Positions 7,950-16,083 of a DNA stretch of 64,000 bases are shown piece after piece. A model generated the notes under the pieces. The model searched no databases and was not told the DNA's origin. It worked only from the letters and a program-made list of their open reading frames with translations. The position numbers were made by a program, and so were the translations under genes. Each line of letters begins with the position of its first letter. Positions within the stretch are counted from its first letter, which is position 1. Source of the stretch: Halomicrobium sp. LC1Hm (GTDB lineage: Archaea > Halobacteriota > Halobacteria > Halobacteriales > Haloarculaceae); NCBI RefSeq assembly GCF_009617995.1, contig NZ_CP044129.1:1488001-1552000 (forward strand), written 5' to 3'.

Positions 7950-8408
7950 CTCGTGGTAGTGGTCAGTACAGCGACCTTATCTGGCGGCTGGCGACAGGTT
8001 TAAGTTACTCAACGACCCACGACCAAGTGACGCTTCGCTTTGGAGGGCCGAAGCGTCAGCGGGGACCAATTCAGGGCGGCAAGCGAATCGGGCCTTCCGC
8101 CTGATTCGCTTTCCACTTTCGTTTCGAAACTCGGTAGTCGCGACGCTATCGCTCGGCGAACGGACGCGAGACAGTCGAGCGACAGCACCGTGAACGCCGC
8201 CGTTCAGCGTCGGGGTATGATGTATCTGAGATACGTCGACAGATCGCGATATCGTCAGTGCAACAACTATTCCTTCGCACTCAGCTGACACCGGCGGATC
8301 TGGCGAGAGGTCGCCACGAGCGCGTGATTTCGAAGCGAAGCGAAAGCGTCGAGTCGGATCCGATATACTTATTAGATTCCGACAATAAACACGTGATAGA
8401 CTTTACCG
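7950..8408. other. 459-base region without protein gene; holds a candidate RNA
   Basis: No open frame here is convincing; a 104-codon minus frame starts at GTG, lacks acidic bias and covers strong hairpins. The region holds a TATA-like TTTAAG box (about 7999-8004), two tandem perfect hairpins (listed separately), several smaller inverted repeats up to about 8290, and TATA-like boxes near 8360-8390 that probably serve the PadR gene. Confidence 0.6.
8026..8112 (+). ncRNA. Candidate structured RNA: two tandem hairpins with complementary loops
   Basis: Hairpin 1 has arms GACGCTTCG (8029-8037) and CGAAGCGTC (8049-8057) around an 11-base loop. Hairpin 2 has arms AAGCGAATC (8081-8089) and GATTCGCTT (8103-8111) around a 13-base loop. 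Both stems are perfect 9-mers. Loop 1 contains GGAGGG (8042-8047) and loop 2 contains CCTTCC (8093-8098), which can pair over six bases with one G-U, so a kissing-loop fold is possible. A TTTAAG box at about 7999 would place transcription start near 8026, exactly at the first hairpin. The 3' end is unknown and may extend to about 8290. Function is unknown; a DNA-level element is the alternative. Confidence 0.45.
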
Positions 8409-8687
8409 ATGTACGACCTGACAGGATTCCAGCGAGACCTCCTGTACGTCATCGCCGGGAAAGAGGAGCCACACGGGCTGGCGATCAAGGAGGAACTCGA
8501 AGATTACTACGAGAAAGAGATTCACCACGGCAGGCTGTACCCGAATCTCGATACGCTCGTCGACAAGGGACTGGTGGAGAAAGGGCAGCGCGACCGCAGG
8601 ACGAACTACTACAGTCTCACGCGGCGCGGCCGACGAGAGATCGAGGCACGGCGAGACTGGGAAGACGACTACGTGGACGTAACGTAG
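8409..8687 (+). CDS. PadR-family transcriptional regulator
   Basis: A 92-residue single-domain winged-helix repressor of the PadR type. It shows the typical N-terminal FQRDLLYVIAGKEEPHGLAIKEELE, the recognition-helix region HHGRLYPNLDTLVDKGLVEKG, and the wing DRRTNYYSLTRRGRREIEA. The usual C-terminal dimerisation helix is short, as in small archaeal PadR proteins. ATG at 8409 lies about 20-45 bases after AT-rich TATA-like boxes. It sits downstream of the candidate RNA region and convergent with the AI-2E permease gene. Targets cannot be read from sequence; PadR genes are often autoregulated. Confidence 0.9.
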   Translation: MYDLTGFQRDLLYVIAGKEEPHGLAIKEELEDYYEKEIHHGRLYPNLDTLVDKGLVEKGQRDRRTNYYSLTRRGRREIEARRDWEDDYVDVT

Positions 8688-8771
8688 CGCCGCTGACTGT
8701 TGTCAGTCACTGTCACATACGACTGGCACTGTGGAGTGGCGGCATTCGTCACCAGCGAGTCCTCGGCAGTG

Positions 8772-9953
8772 TCAGGCTCCGGTTGGTGTCCCCCCGTCGG
8801 CGTCTTTCTCACCGTCGACGGCGTCCGCGCCGTCGGTATCGTCGGTCAACACGGCCGGATCGACTTCTCTGGCGCGAATCGGTTCGTCGGTCACCAGCTC
8901 CGGCAGGACGATCCGTGCGAAGTGCGTGACCAACACCAGCACGATCGGACCGAGGAAGATACCGTACCACCCCCAGATGAGCGGCCCGAGGATGTAGGCG
9001 AACATCAGCGCACCGGTGTGGAGTTCCCCGCCCGAGACGTAGGGCCGCACGAGGAGATCCGGGATCACGTCGACGACGACGAAACTGACCGCGGCGAAGG
9101 CGACGACGAACCACCACCCCTCGCCGCTGGTCCCCGCCAGGACGGCGAGATAGGCCGCCATCGGGACGTAGACCAGTTTCATGCCGACGATGGGGATCAG
9201 ACTCGCCGCACCGGCGAGCACGCCGACCAGTGCCGCGTACGGAATGGCGACCGACGCGGGCGCGATCTGGTTGAGCAGCGTGTACACGATGCCACCGACC
9301 AGCCCCGTGATCATCGCGTTCAGGATGTTCCCGTAGAACACTTTGTCGAAGCTTTCGTCGACGGCAGCGACGAACTCCTCGAAGACGGTGCGCTCGGCCG
9401 TCAGGTGGCCGGCCCAGCCCGCGAACCGGCGGTCGTCCCGGAGCAGGTAGAACGCGATCGCGAGCATCACGAACAGGTGTAAGAGTCCCGTGCCGACGAC
9501 CCCGAGGTAGCCAAGCGCCGATTCGAGCGTCGTCGTGATCGTCCCGACGCCGCCGACGTTGTCCAGCAGCGCGGTCGGATCGCTCAACACAGTCAGATTC
9601 AGGTACGGTTCGGCCGTCTCCAGCAAGTCGTCGATCTGGCTCCCGGACTCGGCACCGTCGATCTCGTCGGCGAAGCGATTCAGTTGCTGGAGGGCGATCC
9701 CGAGCGTGTAGGCCAACAACAGGAGCGCCGGGAGGACCATCCCGACCAGCGAGACGCCCGCGGCGACCGACGCCTGGTCGATCCGTCGCCGGACCCGACG
9801 ATAGAGCCGCCGGGTCGCGTAGTAGACGAACAGTCCGAAGACGAAGGTCCCGACGAAGCGATAGGCGACGAAGACGAGGGCGGCGGCGAGCACGAACCCC
9901 AGGGCGACCCACGCGGTTCGTGGCCAGTCGACGTCGAACTCGAACTCGACCAT
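8772..9953 (-). CDS. AI-2E-family (PerM-type) membrane transporter
   Basis: A 393-residue multi-pass membrane protein of the AI-2E exporter superfamily. It has two N-terminal helices, a long soluble segment (about 95-155), then further helices including FYGNILNAMITGLVGGIVYTLL (by position about 220-241), the conserved IPIVGMKLVYVPMAAYL, and the family hallmark region VVVDVIPDLLVRPYVSGGELHTGALMFAYILGPLIWG (about 310-346). The C terminus is an acidic disordered tail. Bacterial members export autoinducer-2 or act as Na/H antiporters; the haloarchaeal substrate is unknown. ATG at 9951-9953 is chosen because the sequence before it is not protein-like. It diverges from the DUF4010 gene. Confidence 0.9.
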   Translation of the reverse strand: MVEFEFDVDWPRTAWVALGFVLAAALVFVAYRFVGTFVFGLFVYYATRRLYRRVRRRIDQASVAAGVSLVGMVLPALLLLAYTLGIALQQLNRFADEIDGAESGSQIDDLLETAEPYLNLTVLSDPTALLDNVGGVGTITTTLESALGYLGVVGTGLLHLFVMLAIAFYLLRDDRRFAGWAGHLTAERTVFEEFVAAVDESFDKVFYGNILNAMITGLVGGIVYTLLNQIAPASVAIPYAALVGVLAGAASLIPIVGMKLVYVPMAAYLAVLAGTSGEGWWFVVAFAAVSFVVVDVIPDLLVRPYVSGGELHTGALMFAYILGPLIWGWYGIFLGPIVLVLVTHFARIVLPELVTDEPIRAREVDPAVLTDDTDGADAVDGEKDADGGTPTGA

Positions 9954-10049
9954 GGCACCGTGTTCGATGGACCCCGAAAAAAAGGTCGGGGTCGGTCCGA
10001 AACGCGGACCGACCGCGGAGATATATGCCGGGCGTGTGAGACGGTAGCT

Positions 10050-11318
10050 GTGACCGCGCTGACGACACTCGGACTGAGTCCGGTCGGCGACGAGGTGGGG
10101 CGCATCGTCCTCGCGGCGGCCCTCGGGATGTTCCTGGGCATCGAACGGGAGTGGTCCCAGAAATCCGCCGGGATTCGTACGTTCGCCCTCCTCAGCCTGC
10201 TCGGTGCCGTCTTCACGCTCGTCGAGGCCGACAGCCTGCTCGTGGTCGGCGGCCTGCTCGTCATCGTCCAGGGCGTGTTGCTGGCGGCTGAGGGGCTCAG
10301 AGACGAGGCGGCGGGACTGTCCCTGACGACCTCCGTCTCGATGCTGGTCGCCTACGGCGTCGGCGCGCTCGTGATGCAGTCGTACATCCTCGAAGGCGTG
10401 ACCGTCGCGATCCTCTCGTCGCTCTTGCTGGTGCTCAAACGCGAACTCCACAGCTTCGCCGGGGGGCTCAGCCGCGCCGAGTTGCGGTCTGCGACGGAGT
10501 TCGCGATCCTGGCGTTCGTGGTCTACCCGCTGTTGCCCGCCGCTCCGATCCCGGTCTCGGTCGCGGAGCTCTCGCTGGAACTGGAGTTGCGCGTCGCGTG
10601 GCTGCTCGTCGTCACCGTCGCGGGCATCGGCATCGCGAACTACGCGATCGTCCAGACCTACGGCGGACGGGGCATCGCGGTGACTGGCTTCTTCGGCGGA
10701 CTGGCCTCCTCGACGGCCGTCGTCGGGACCATGCTCGACCACGTCCGCCAGCGGCCGGCCGCCGCGAGCTACGCTCTGGCGGCGATCCTGCTGGCCGACG
10801 CCGCCATGGCGCTGCGGAATCTCGTCATCGCGATCGCGTTCACGTTCGAGCGGGGGATCCTCTATCAGTCGATCGTCCCGCTCGGTGCCGTCACGGTCGG
10901 GAGCGTCGCCGTCGCGGCCTACACCGCCGACTGGACGGAGTCGGTCGAGATGGAACTCGACAGTCCGTTCTCGCTCCGCAACGCGCTCGTGTTCGGCGGG
11001 ATCTTCCTCGTCGTGCTGGTGGCCAGCACGGTCGCGAGAGCCCAGTTCGGTACCGGCGGACTGTACCTGACCGCGCTGCTGTCGGGGCTGGTCTCCAGCG
11101 GCGCGGGCACCACCTCGGCGGTGTTGCTCTACCGGGGCGGTGCCGTCGACTCGAACACTGCGACGATCGCCATCTTGCTGGCGACGGCCGCCAGCATCGC
11201 CGTGAAAGCCGGCCTGACGATCGCGAGCCCGGACCGTCGCTTCGCGGTCAGAGTGGCGCTCTGGAGCCTCGCGCTGCTGGCCGGCGCGACCGCGGTGACG
11301 CTCGCGGTGATCGTCTGA
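10050..11318 (+). CDS. MgtC/SapB- and DUF4010-type membrane protein
   Basis: A 422-residue, about 12-helix membrane protein. The N-terminal part carries the MgtC/SapB signature, LGMFLGIEREWSQKSAGIRTFALLSLLGAV. The C-terminal half matches DUF4010 (TGFFGGLASSTAVVGTMLDHVR, and the closing GLVSSGAGTTSAVLLYRGG). A link to divalent-ion or magnesium homeostasis is inferred only from MgtC. GTG at 10050-10052 is the chosen start: it lies about 27 bases after the AT-rich GAGATATATG box (about 10018-10026). It diverges from the AI-2E gene, sharing a 96-base promoter region. Confidence 0.9.
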   Translation: MTALTTLGLSPVGDEVGRIVLAAALGMFLGIEREWSQKSAGIRTFALLSLLGAVFTLVEADSLLVVGGLLVIVQGVLLAAEGLRDEAAGLSLTTSVSMLVAYGVGALVMQSYILEGVTVAILSSLLLVLKRELHSFAGGLSRAELRSATEFAILAFVVYPLLPAAPIPVSVAELSLELELRVAWLLVVTVAGIGIANYAIVQTYGGRGIAVTGFFGGLASSTAVVGTMLDHVRQRPAAASYALAAILLADAAMALRNLVIAIAFTFERGILYQSIVPLGAVTVGSVAVAAYTADWTESVEMELDSPFSLRNALVFGGIFLVVLVASTVARAQFGTGGLYLTALLSGLVSSGAGTTSAVLLYRGGAVDSNTATIAILLATAASIAVKAGLTIASPDRRFAVRVALWSLALLAGATAVTLAVIV

Positions 11319-11396
11319 GACGGAACGACAACCGTCCGTCGGGTGCTACCCATCCGGCGGTGTCTTTTATCACGAGCGGGCGTGTAGTTCGGTAGC

Positions 11397-12731
11397 ATGG
11401 ATCGTGACAGCGTCGAGCCGGTGGTCGAGGATCTCCCCGGCGAACGCGCCAGCGAGTGGGTCGAGTACCACCACGAGCACGCAGCCCCCAGCACCTACGT
11501 CTACGAGTTCGTCTGGGACCGCGACGCACCGGCGATCGGCCCCTTCTGTACCGACGTGGACGGCAACGTCCTGATGGACTGGACCGGCCACGTCGGCGCG
11601 ATGCCACTGGGGTACAACAACCCCAAAGTGCTCGATCCGCTGTCGGCGTTCGACCTCGTCGAGCCCACGAAGATCGCGGGACAGGACTTCTACGCGACCG
11701 GCACCGACTCCGATCTCCCCGGCGCAGCCGGGCTGATGGATCGCCTGACGGACATTTCCAGTCACTACGGGATGGACACCATCTTCCTCTCGAACAGCGG
11801 TGCCGAGGCGGTCGAGAACGCCATCAAGATCAGCTACGACCACCGCCGGGGCAAGTACGCGATCACCTTCGAAGGTGCCTTCCACGGTCGAACGCTGGGA
11901 GCGCTCTCGCTCAACCGCTCGAAGGCGGTGTACCGCAGGCAGTTCCCCGAGATCGCGACGGTCCACGACGCTCCCTTCTGTGACGATCGCCACTGCACGC
12001 CCGAGAGCTGTGACTGTGGCTTCTTCACGGGCGACGGCTCGGTGCTGGGGCGGATGCTCGACCCCGAGACCGGCCACGTCGATCCCGACGACGTGTCCTA
12101 TATCATCTTCGAACCGATCCAGGGCGAGGGTGGGTACCGGTTCCCCAGCGACGCCTTCGCGACGGAGATCGCCGACATCGCCGAGCGACACGGCGTGCCG
12201 ATCGTCGTCGACGAGGTCCAGACCGGTCTGGGGCGCACGGGCGAGTGGTGGGGCTCGGATCACTACCCGTTCGATCCGGACGTGATCGCCAGCGCGAAGG
12301 CGCTCCGTGTCGGCGCGACCATCGCCAGCGCAGACGTGTTCCCCGACGAGAAGGGCCGCCTCTCTTCGACGTGGGGAGCCGGGGACGTGCTCGCGTGCGC
12401 TCAGGGCGCGCTCACCATCGACGCCATCGAGGAGTGCGATCTGCTCGACAACGCTGTCGAGCGAGGGCGGGCGTTCGTCGAGCGGTTCCGCGACGCGACG
12501 GCCCAGTCGGCGGCCGTGGAAGACGTGCGCGGCGAGGGGCTCTTGCTCGCCGTCGAGTTCGACAGCAAGGAACGGCGGCAAGCGGTCATCGAGGCCGCCA
12601 TGCAGCGCGGGCTGTTGACGCTTGGCTGCGGTCGGAAGACGCTGCGCCTGCTCCCGCCGCTGGACTCGACGCGCCGAGAGATCGAACTGGGCTCCGGGCT
12701 GCTCGCGGATGCAGTCGACGCGGTCGCCTGA
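11397..12731 (+). CDS. Class III aminotransferase (GabT/ArgD type)
   Basis: A 444-residue PLP enzyme of aminotransferase class III. Landmarks are VLMDWTGHVGAMPLGYNNP, FLSNSGAEAVENAIK (PLP phosphate site), FEGAFHGRTLGAL, VDEVQTGLGRTGEWWG and the probable PLP lysine Lys301 in ASAKALRVGATIAS. The substrate may be 4-aminobutyrate, ornithine or another omega-amine; sequence alone does not decide. A four-cysteine loop (Cys195, 200, 205, 207) is inserted after the FHGRT region, unlike bacterial GabT. A TTTTATC box at about 11364 precedes the ATG by some 30 bases. No pathway genes adjoin it. Confidence 0.92.
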   Translation: MDRDSVEPVVEDLPGERASEWVEYHHEHAAPSTYVYEFVWDRDAPAIGPFCTDVDGNVLMDWTGHVGAMPLGYNNPKVLDPLSAFDLVEPTKIAGQDFYATGTDSDLPGAAGLMDRLTDISSHYGMDTIFLSNSGAEAVENAIKISYDHRRGKYAITFEGAFHGRTLGALSLNRSKAVYRRQFPEIATVHDAPFCDDRHCTPESCDCGFFTGDGSVLGRMLDPETGHVDPDDVSYIIFEPIQGEGGYRFPSDAFATEIADIAERHGVPIVVDEVQTGLGRTGEWWGSDHYPFDPDVIASAKALRVGATIASADVFPDEKGRLSSTWGAGDVLACAQGALTIDAIEECDLLDNAVERGRAFVERFRDATAQSAAVEDVRGEGLLLAVEFDSKERRQAVIEAAMQRGLLTLGCGRKTLRLLPPLDSTRREIELGSGLLADAVDAVA

Positions 12732-12760
12732 TTCGACATTCGTCGAACGCGCCATGTGGT

Positions 12761-13993
12761 CTAGACGGGCAGCGTGAACTCGCGGACGTAGCGCCAGAGG
12801 GAGGAGAGATCGCTCGGCGAGAGGAGTCTGAGGATGTGCCGTCTGCTGCCCTCGTTGACCTTCGAGAGCGTCTCGCGGTCCAGGGCGTTCAGGTCCCGCA
12901 TGAGCTGGTCGTATCGCTCGTTGGGCACGAGATACAGCAGTCGCGTCATGAACAGGCGACGCTCCTGTCTGGGAGCCACGCGCTCGTGCCAGAGATCGTC
13001 GTAGACCGCCATCGCTTCGCGGGACGTATCTACGCCACCGGTGAGACAGCGGTCGGCGGTCATCGCCGCCGCGCGTGCCGAGCGCATCCCCTTGTCGATC
13101 CCCTCGCCCCACACGGGATCGACGGAGGGGACCGTGTCGCCGATCGCCACGAACGAGTCGGTACTCATCGATCCCGGCGGCTGGACGTGTGCAGAGCCAC
13201 GGGCCTGGGTCGACTCGACTCGGCTGGCGTCGGCAAAGCGCGGGTCGCTGTCGAGCCAGTGTTCGAGGTAGCCGTCGACGGTCCGTTCGTCGCTGGCGTG
13301 GTCCCGGTATCGCTCGTTCTGGATGTAGCAGACGCCGACCTTGGCCGTGTCGCCGCCGGTGTGGAAGATCCACGAGTAGCCGCCGGGAGCGAAGTCGTGG
13401 TCCAGTCGGAGCATCATCGCGTCGGTCAGATCGGCGTAGTCGGGGTGGTCCAGTTCGACGCCCTCGAACTGGTACTCGATGCCGATGGCGTGGTTCCGGC
13501 GTTCGAGATCGACGACGCCCAGCTCCTTGGCCAGCGGTGCCGCCGGCCCCGTCGCGTCGACGACGATGTCACCGTAAACCGTCTCGTCGCCGTTGTACCG
13601 GACGCCGACGACAGAACCCCCTTCGACGATCGGGTCCCGGACGCGAGCGTCGAACCGATACTCGGCACCCTTCGCCCGGCCGTCGTCCACGAGGAACTGC
13701 TTGAACGCCGGGAAGTCCAGCACGAAACCCGGCTGGTCCTGGACGAAGTGGTCGCTCGGGGACTCCAGTACGACGGCGTCGGTCGCGTGCATCACCACGT
13801 CGTCCGGGATCCCGAAGGCCGTCATCATCGACGCGAACGTCCCGCCCGTGGACTTGTCGCTCCGGGCCGGGAACTCCGCGGCGGTCTCGGTCTCCAGTAC
13901 GACCACGTCGTACCCGCGGTCGGCGAGGTCTCGCGCACACTGTGCCCCCGCCGGGCCTGCACCGGCGACGACCACGTCGTAGTTGTCACTCAT
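12761..13993 (-). CDS. Geranylgeranyl reductase-family FAD protein
   Basis: A 410-residue flavoprotein of the geranylgeranyl-reductase family, which in archaea saturates isoprenoid chains of membrane lipids or related prenyl compounds. The FAD-binding Rossmann motif is at the N terminus (DVVVAGAGPAGAQCARDLA). A second dinucleotide motif is in the middle (IVVDATGPAAPLAKELG), and the conserved FVAIGDTVPSVDPVWGEGIDKGMRSA follows at about 290-315. The enzyme could act on archaeal lipids, menaquinone side chains or another prenyl substrate; several paralogues are normal in halophiles. It converges with the aminotransferase gene, with 29 bases between stops. Confidence 0.9.
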   Translation of the reverse strand: MSDNYDVVVAGAGPAGAQCARDLADRGYDVVVLETETAAEFPARSDKSTGGTFASMMTAFGIPDDVVMHATDAVVLESPSDHFVQDQPGFVLDFPAFKQFLVDDGRAKGAEYRFDARVRDPIVEGGSVVGVRYNGDETVYGDIVVDATGPAAPLAKELGVVDLERRNHAIGIEYQFEGVELDHPDYADLTDAMMLRLDHDFAPGGYSWIFHTGGDTAKVGVCYIQNERYRDHASDERTVDGYLEHWLDSDPRFADASRVESTQARGSAHVQPPGSMSTDSFVAIGDTVPSVDPVWGEGIDKGMRSARAAAMTADRCLTGGVDTSREAMAVYDDLWHERVAPRQERRLFMTRLLYLVPNERYDQLMRDLNALDRETLSKVNEGSRRHILRLLSPSDLSSLWRYVREFTLPV

Positions 13994-14174
13994 GGCTCTG
14001 GGTCAGGCGACCGTGTCGTCGGGGACGGTGCGTCGGCGATACGTCGGCGGACAGACAGTAGTGAAGCGCCATAGCGAACTCACGAATCTGTCCGTGGATA
14101 CGCCAACGACGTAGAAAAGATGTCGAAACACGCTCCCACTTCCAGTTCGTTGTCCCCGCCGCCGGCTCGCGCCA

Positions 14175-14507
14175 TCAGTGGGCAGCCATCCGGGACAGGA
14201 CGTTGACACAGTAGACGCCGCCGACGATGAGGAGAATCCCGACGATTCCCACGGCGTCGATGGGCTCGTCGAAGACGACGACGCCGATCGCTGCGACACC
14301 GACGATCCCCAGCGCCGCCCACGTCCCGTAGACGACGCCGATGGGCAACTCTTCGAGCGTCAGCGAGACGAGGTAGAAGGCGACGCCGTAGCCGACGACG
14401 ACCCCGAGGCTGGGCAACGGCCGCGAAAAGCCGTCTGAGAGCTTCAGGGCGGTCGTGCCGACGAGTTCGGAGACGATCGCACCACCGAGCAGGACGTACG
14501 GATGCAT
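14175..14507 (-). CDS. Small multidrug resistance (SMR/EmrE) family transporter
   Basis: A 110-residue, four-helix membrane protein. The first helix carries the essential SMR glutamate in LLGGAIVSELVGTTALKLSDGFSR. Helix 3 has VVYGTWAALGIVGVAAIGVVVFDEP, with the conserved Y-x-x-W/G pattern, and helix 4 is GIVGILLIVGGVYCVN. These drug:H+ antiporters work as dual-topology dimers. I chose ATG at 14505-14507 because the preceding in-frame codons are not typical of the family. A single SMR gene suggests a homodimeric EmrE type; Gdx (guanidinium) cannot be ruled out. Confidence 0.92.
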   Translation of the reverse strand: MHPYVLLGGAIVSELVGTTALKLSDGFSRPLPSLGVVVGYGVAFYLVSLTLEELPIGVVYGTWAALGIVGVAAIGVVVFDEPIDAVGIVGILLIVGGVYCVNVLSRMAAH

Positions 14508-14872
14508 ACCGCCGGCTGGGGAACCCACCGACATGCCACTGTTGGAACAGGTCGGGACTTGCGACGCGTTTCCCGTCGTGTCTCGCGGCCGTCGCTCTCG
14601 GTCCCGTCAGAACCTTCCGGACAGACCAGTGTGTCGTACCGTCGTCCCGATCTCGTATCGGTTATCCGCGGGTGGTCGGTATAGACGAACGCTCTATCAC
14701 GAGAAGCGCCAAGCTATCTGCTATCTGTAAAGATCGGCGTGCTGAATATAGAGGGCGAACTCAGTACCCATACCGATTAAAACCTGGAAAATTAGACCCT
14801 GACATACATCTATTTGAAGTCATATTCAATAGAGTAATTTATTGCACAAGAAGGCTACACCTCTGAGATGAC
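14508..14872. other. 365-base gap with GC-to-AT transition
   Basis: The first half is ordinary GC-rich sequence upstream of the SMR gene. From about 14690 it becomes AT-rich, marking the left edge of an islet of different composition. TATT-rich sequence around 14830-14845 (ATTTATT at about 14836-14842) is a likely TATA box for the gene at 14873. No gene is visible. Confidence 0.5.
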
Positions 14873-15457
14873 ATGACTGAGGACGACTGGACATCACAAA
14901 AGAAGCAAACGATATATGAGGAAAGTAAGAGGGTGATGCAAGGCCAGAAGGCGGATATTGATGATATGGACGATAAAGCTCTCCGAACAGTTCGACTTAA
15001 TGCGGCGATCCTAGCTATCGGTGCGACTGGTCTTGAAATAAGTGGGATAGGTGAAGTTAATTTCCTTCTTGCTGGCTTTAGCATTGTCTTCCTCGTTTCC
15101 TCAGCCATATTTGGGGTGATCGTGTATAACGAATCAAACATTCTGGTAGGTCCAAAGTCCTCTTTTTTGGGTAAGATGCGAACTCAGAAATCTGATGATG
15201 GATGGGAAAAAGAATTACTTGAGGAGATGGAAACATGGATAACGAATAATCAAACAAGGGTGGAGCTTAACGGTGCACTTCTTACTATCTGCCAGTCATT
15301 TCTTGTTCTGGGTGTACTCACAGGAGTGCCGGCAATTTTGGGGGCATCGGTCGAATCGTTCCAACAGCAAGATGTCCAGATAATCATCGGGGCCACAGTT
15401 CTTCTGTACGTCGTCTTGATTGCATATCTCAGATCCTCATTCGACATCACTGACTGA
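14873..15457 (+). CDS. Four-helix membrane protein, Pycsar-TM/SLATT-like
   Basis: A 194-residue protein with a charged N-terminal helix (IYEESKRVMQGQKADIDDMD), two transmembrane helices (about 43-63 and 68-88), a cytosolic middle region (about 95-130) and two more helices (about 136-158 and 168-186). The sequence DMDDKALRTVRLNAAIL just before helix 1 resembles the D-x-K-A motif preceding helix 1 in DUF5706 (Pycsar TM effectors) and related SLATT proteins. Codon use is AT-rich (AGA, ATA, AAT common), unlike its neighbours, pointing to acquisition. No cyclase gene is adjacent. The effector idea is inference; a plain membrane protein remains possible. Confidence 0.7.
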   Translation: MTEDDWTSQKKQTIYEESKRVMQGQKADIDDMDDKALRTVRLNAAILAIGATGLEISGIGEVNFLLAGFSIVFLVSSAIFGVIVYNESNILVGPKSSFLGKMRTQKSDDGWEKELLEEMETWITNNQTRVELNGALLTICQSFLVLGVLTGVPAILGASVESFQQQDVQIIIGATVLLYVVLIAYLRSSFDITD

Positions 15458-15502
15458 TTTTGGAAGCCATGTTTTATTTGTGGGGGCGATATAACATTAT
15501 GC

Positions 15503-15607
15503 ATGAGCGAAGGACACAACCGATCTGACGACGAGTCCTCCAACGCAGATGAGACGGGGATCAGGAGCGGCAAAGGATCTGGCCTATTTAGCCGTATCTT
15601 CCTGTAA
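15503..15607 (+). CDS. Possible 34-residue small protein in the AT-rich islet
   Basis: ATG at 15503 opens 34 codons starting MSEGHNRSDDESSNADETG and ending in the hydrophobic GLFSRIFL. A TTTTAT box at about 15470 stands some 30 bases ahead, the spacing of a leaderless haloarchaeal gene. It follows the membrane protein by 45 bases, and the acidic N-terminal half fits a halophile protein. Length is too short for certainty. Confidence 0.35.
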   Translation: MSEGHNRSDDESSNADETGIRSGKGSGLFSRIFL

Positions 15608-16083
15608 ACGGCTTTCTTCATGTAAATGGGTTCGTTGGAACGACTATTTTGTCTATTGTATATCCCTGAAGTACTCTTGTCATCGCTTTTTCATACACAG
15701 TCTGTCGAATATTTCTATTGATTACTCATCTCATCAGCCCTATCGAGATACGCCCATTATACCTTGTGAGGAAGAGGGGTGAAATAAACCTGCGCTAGTG
15801 GATTCTCCAATGGTATCTCCTCATACTACCGGCTGTACATCTGTGAACGATTTCGCCACCCCGGGGTGGCGAAGATCTTCACGAAGGTACAGCCGGCAGT
15901 ATCAGACCGACGGCCCAGATGCTCCACCACCAGCGCCGCCGTAATCAGCCATCCCGTGGGCGGTGCGACGGCACCCACGACGGACCGTCGTCGATCCCGA
16001 GCGGCGACGGGCGGCCGTGACACGGCCTCCCGAGAACCACCAGACGGGGTACATATTTACGGACCGGCTCGCAACGAGGGTGC
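15608..16083. other. 476-base gap: AT-rich sequence, palindromic repeat, TrmB promoter
   Basis: The left 200 bases are AT-rich and carry no start-stop frame with protein character; they may be decayed DNA of the islet. A palindromic repeat (listed separately) lies at 15823-15902, and composition returns to GC-rich after it. CATATTTACGG at about 16049-16059 is a likely TATA box for the TrmB-type gene, about 25-30 bases before its ATG. Confidence 0.5.
15823..15902. repeat. Palindromic intergenic repeat, copy 1
   Basis: An 80-base imperfect inverted repeat. The ends are ATACTACCGGCTGTAC and GTACAGCCGGCAGTAT, and the centre is TTCGCCACCCC/GGGGTGGCGAA. A second copy, in opposite orientation and differing at about six positions, lies at 33332-33409. 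In RNA either strand would fold into one long hairpin. It marks the right edge of the AT-rich islet. No protein is encoded, so it resembles a MITE or REP-like element. Confidence 0.85.

Noticed and set aside
7977-8291. 104-codon minus frame starting at GTG over the candidate RNA
   Set aside because: It covers two perfect hairpins, lacks acidic bias and has no recognisable family.
9954-10742. Upstream extension of the AI-2E permease frame over the DUF4010 gene
   Set aside because: The extension is basic and featureless, and covers the proven start region of the divergent gene; the family start is at 9953.
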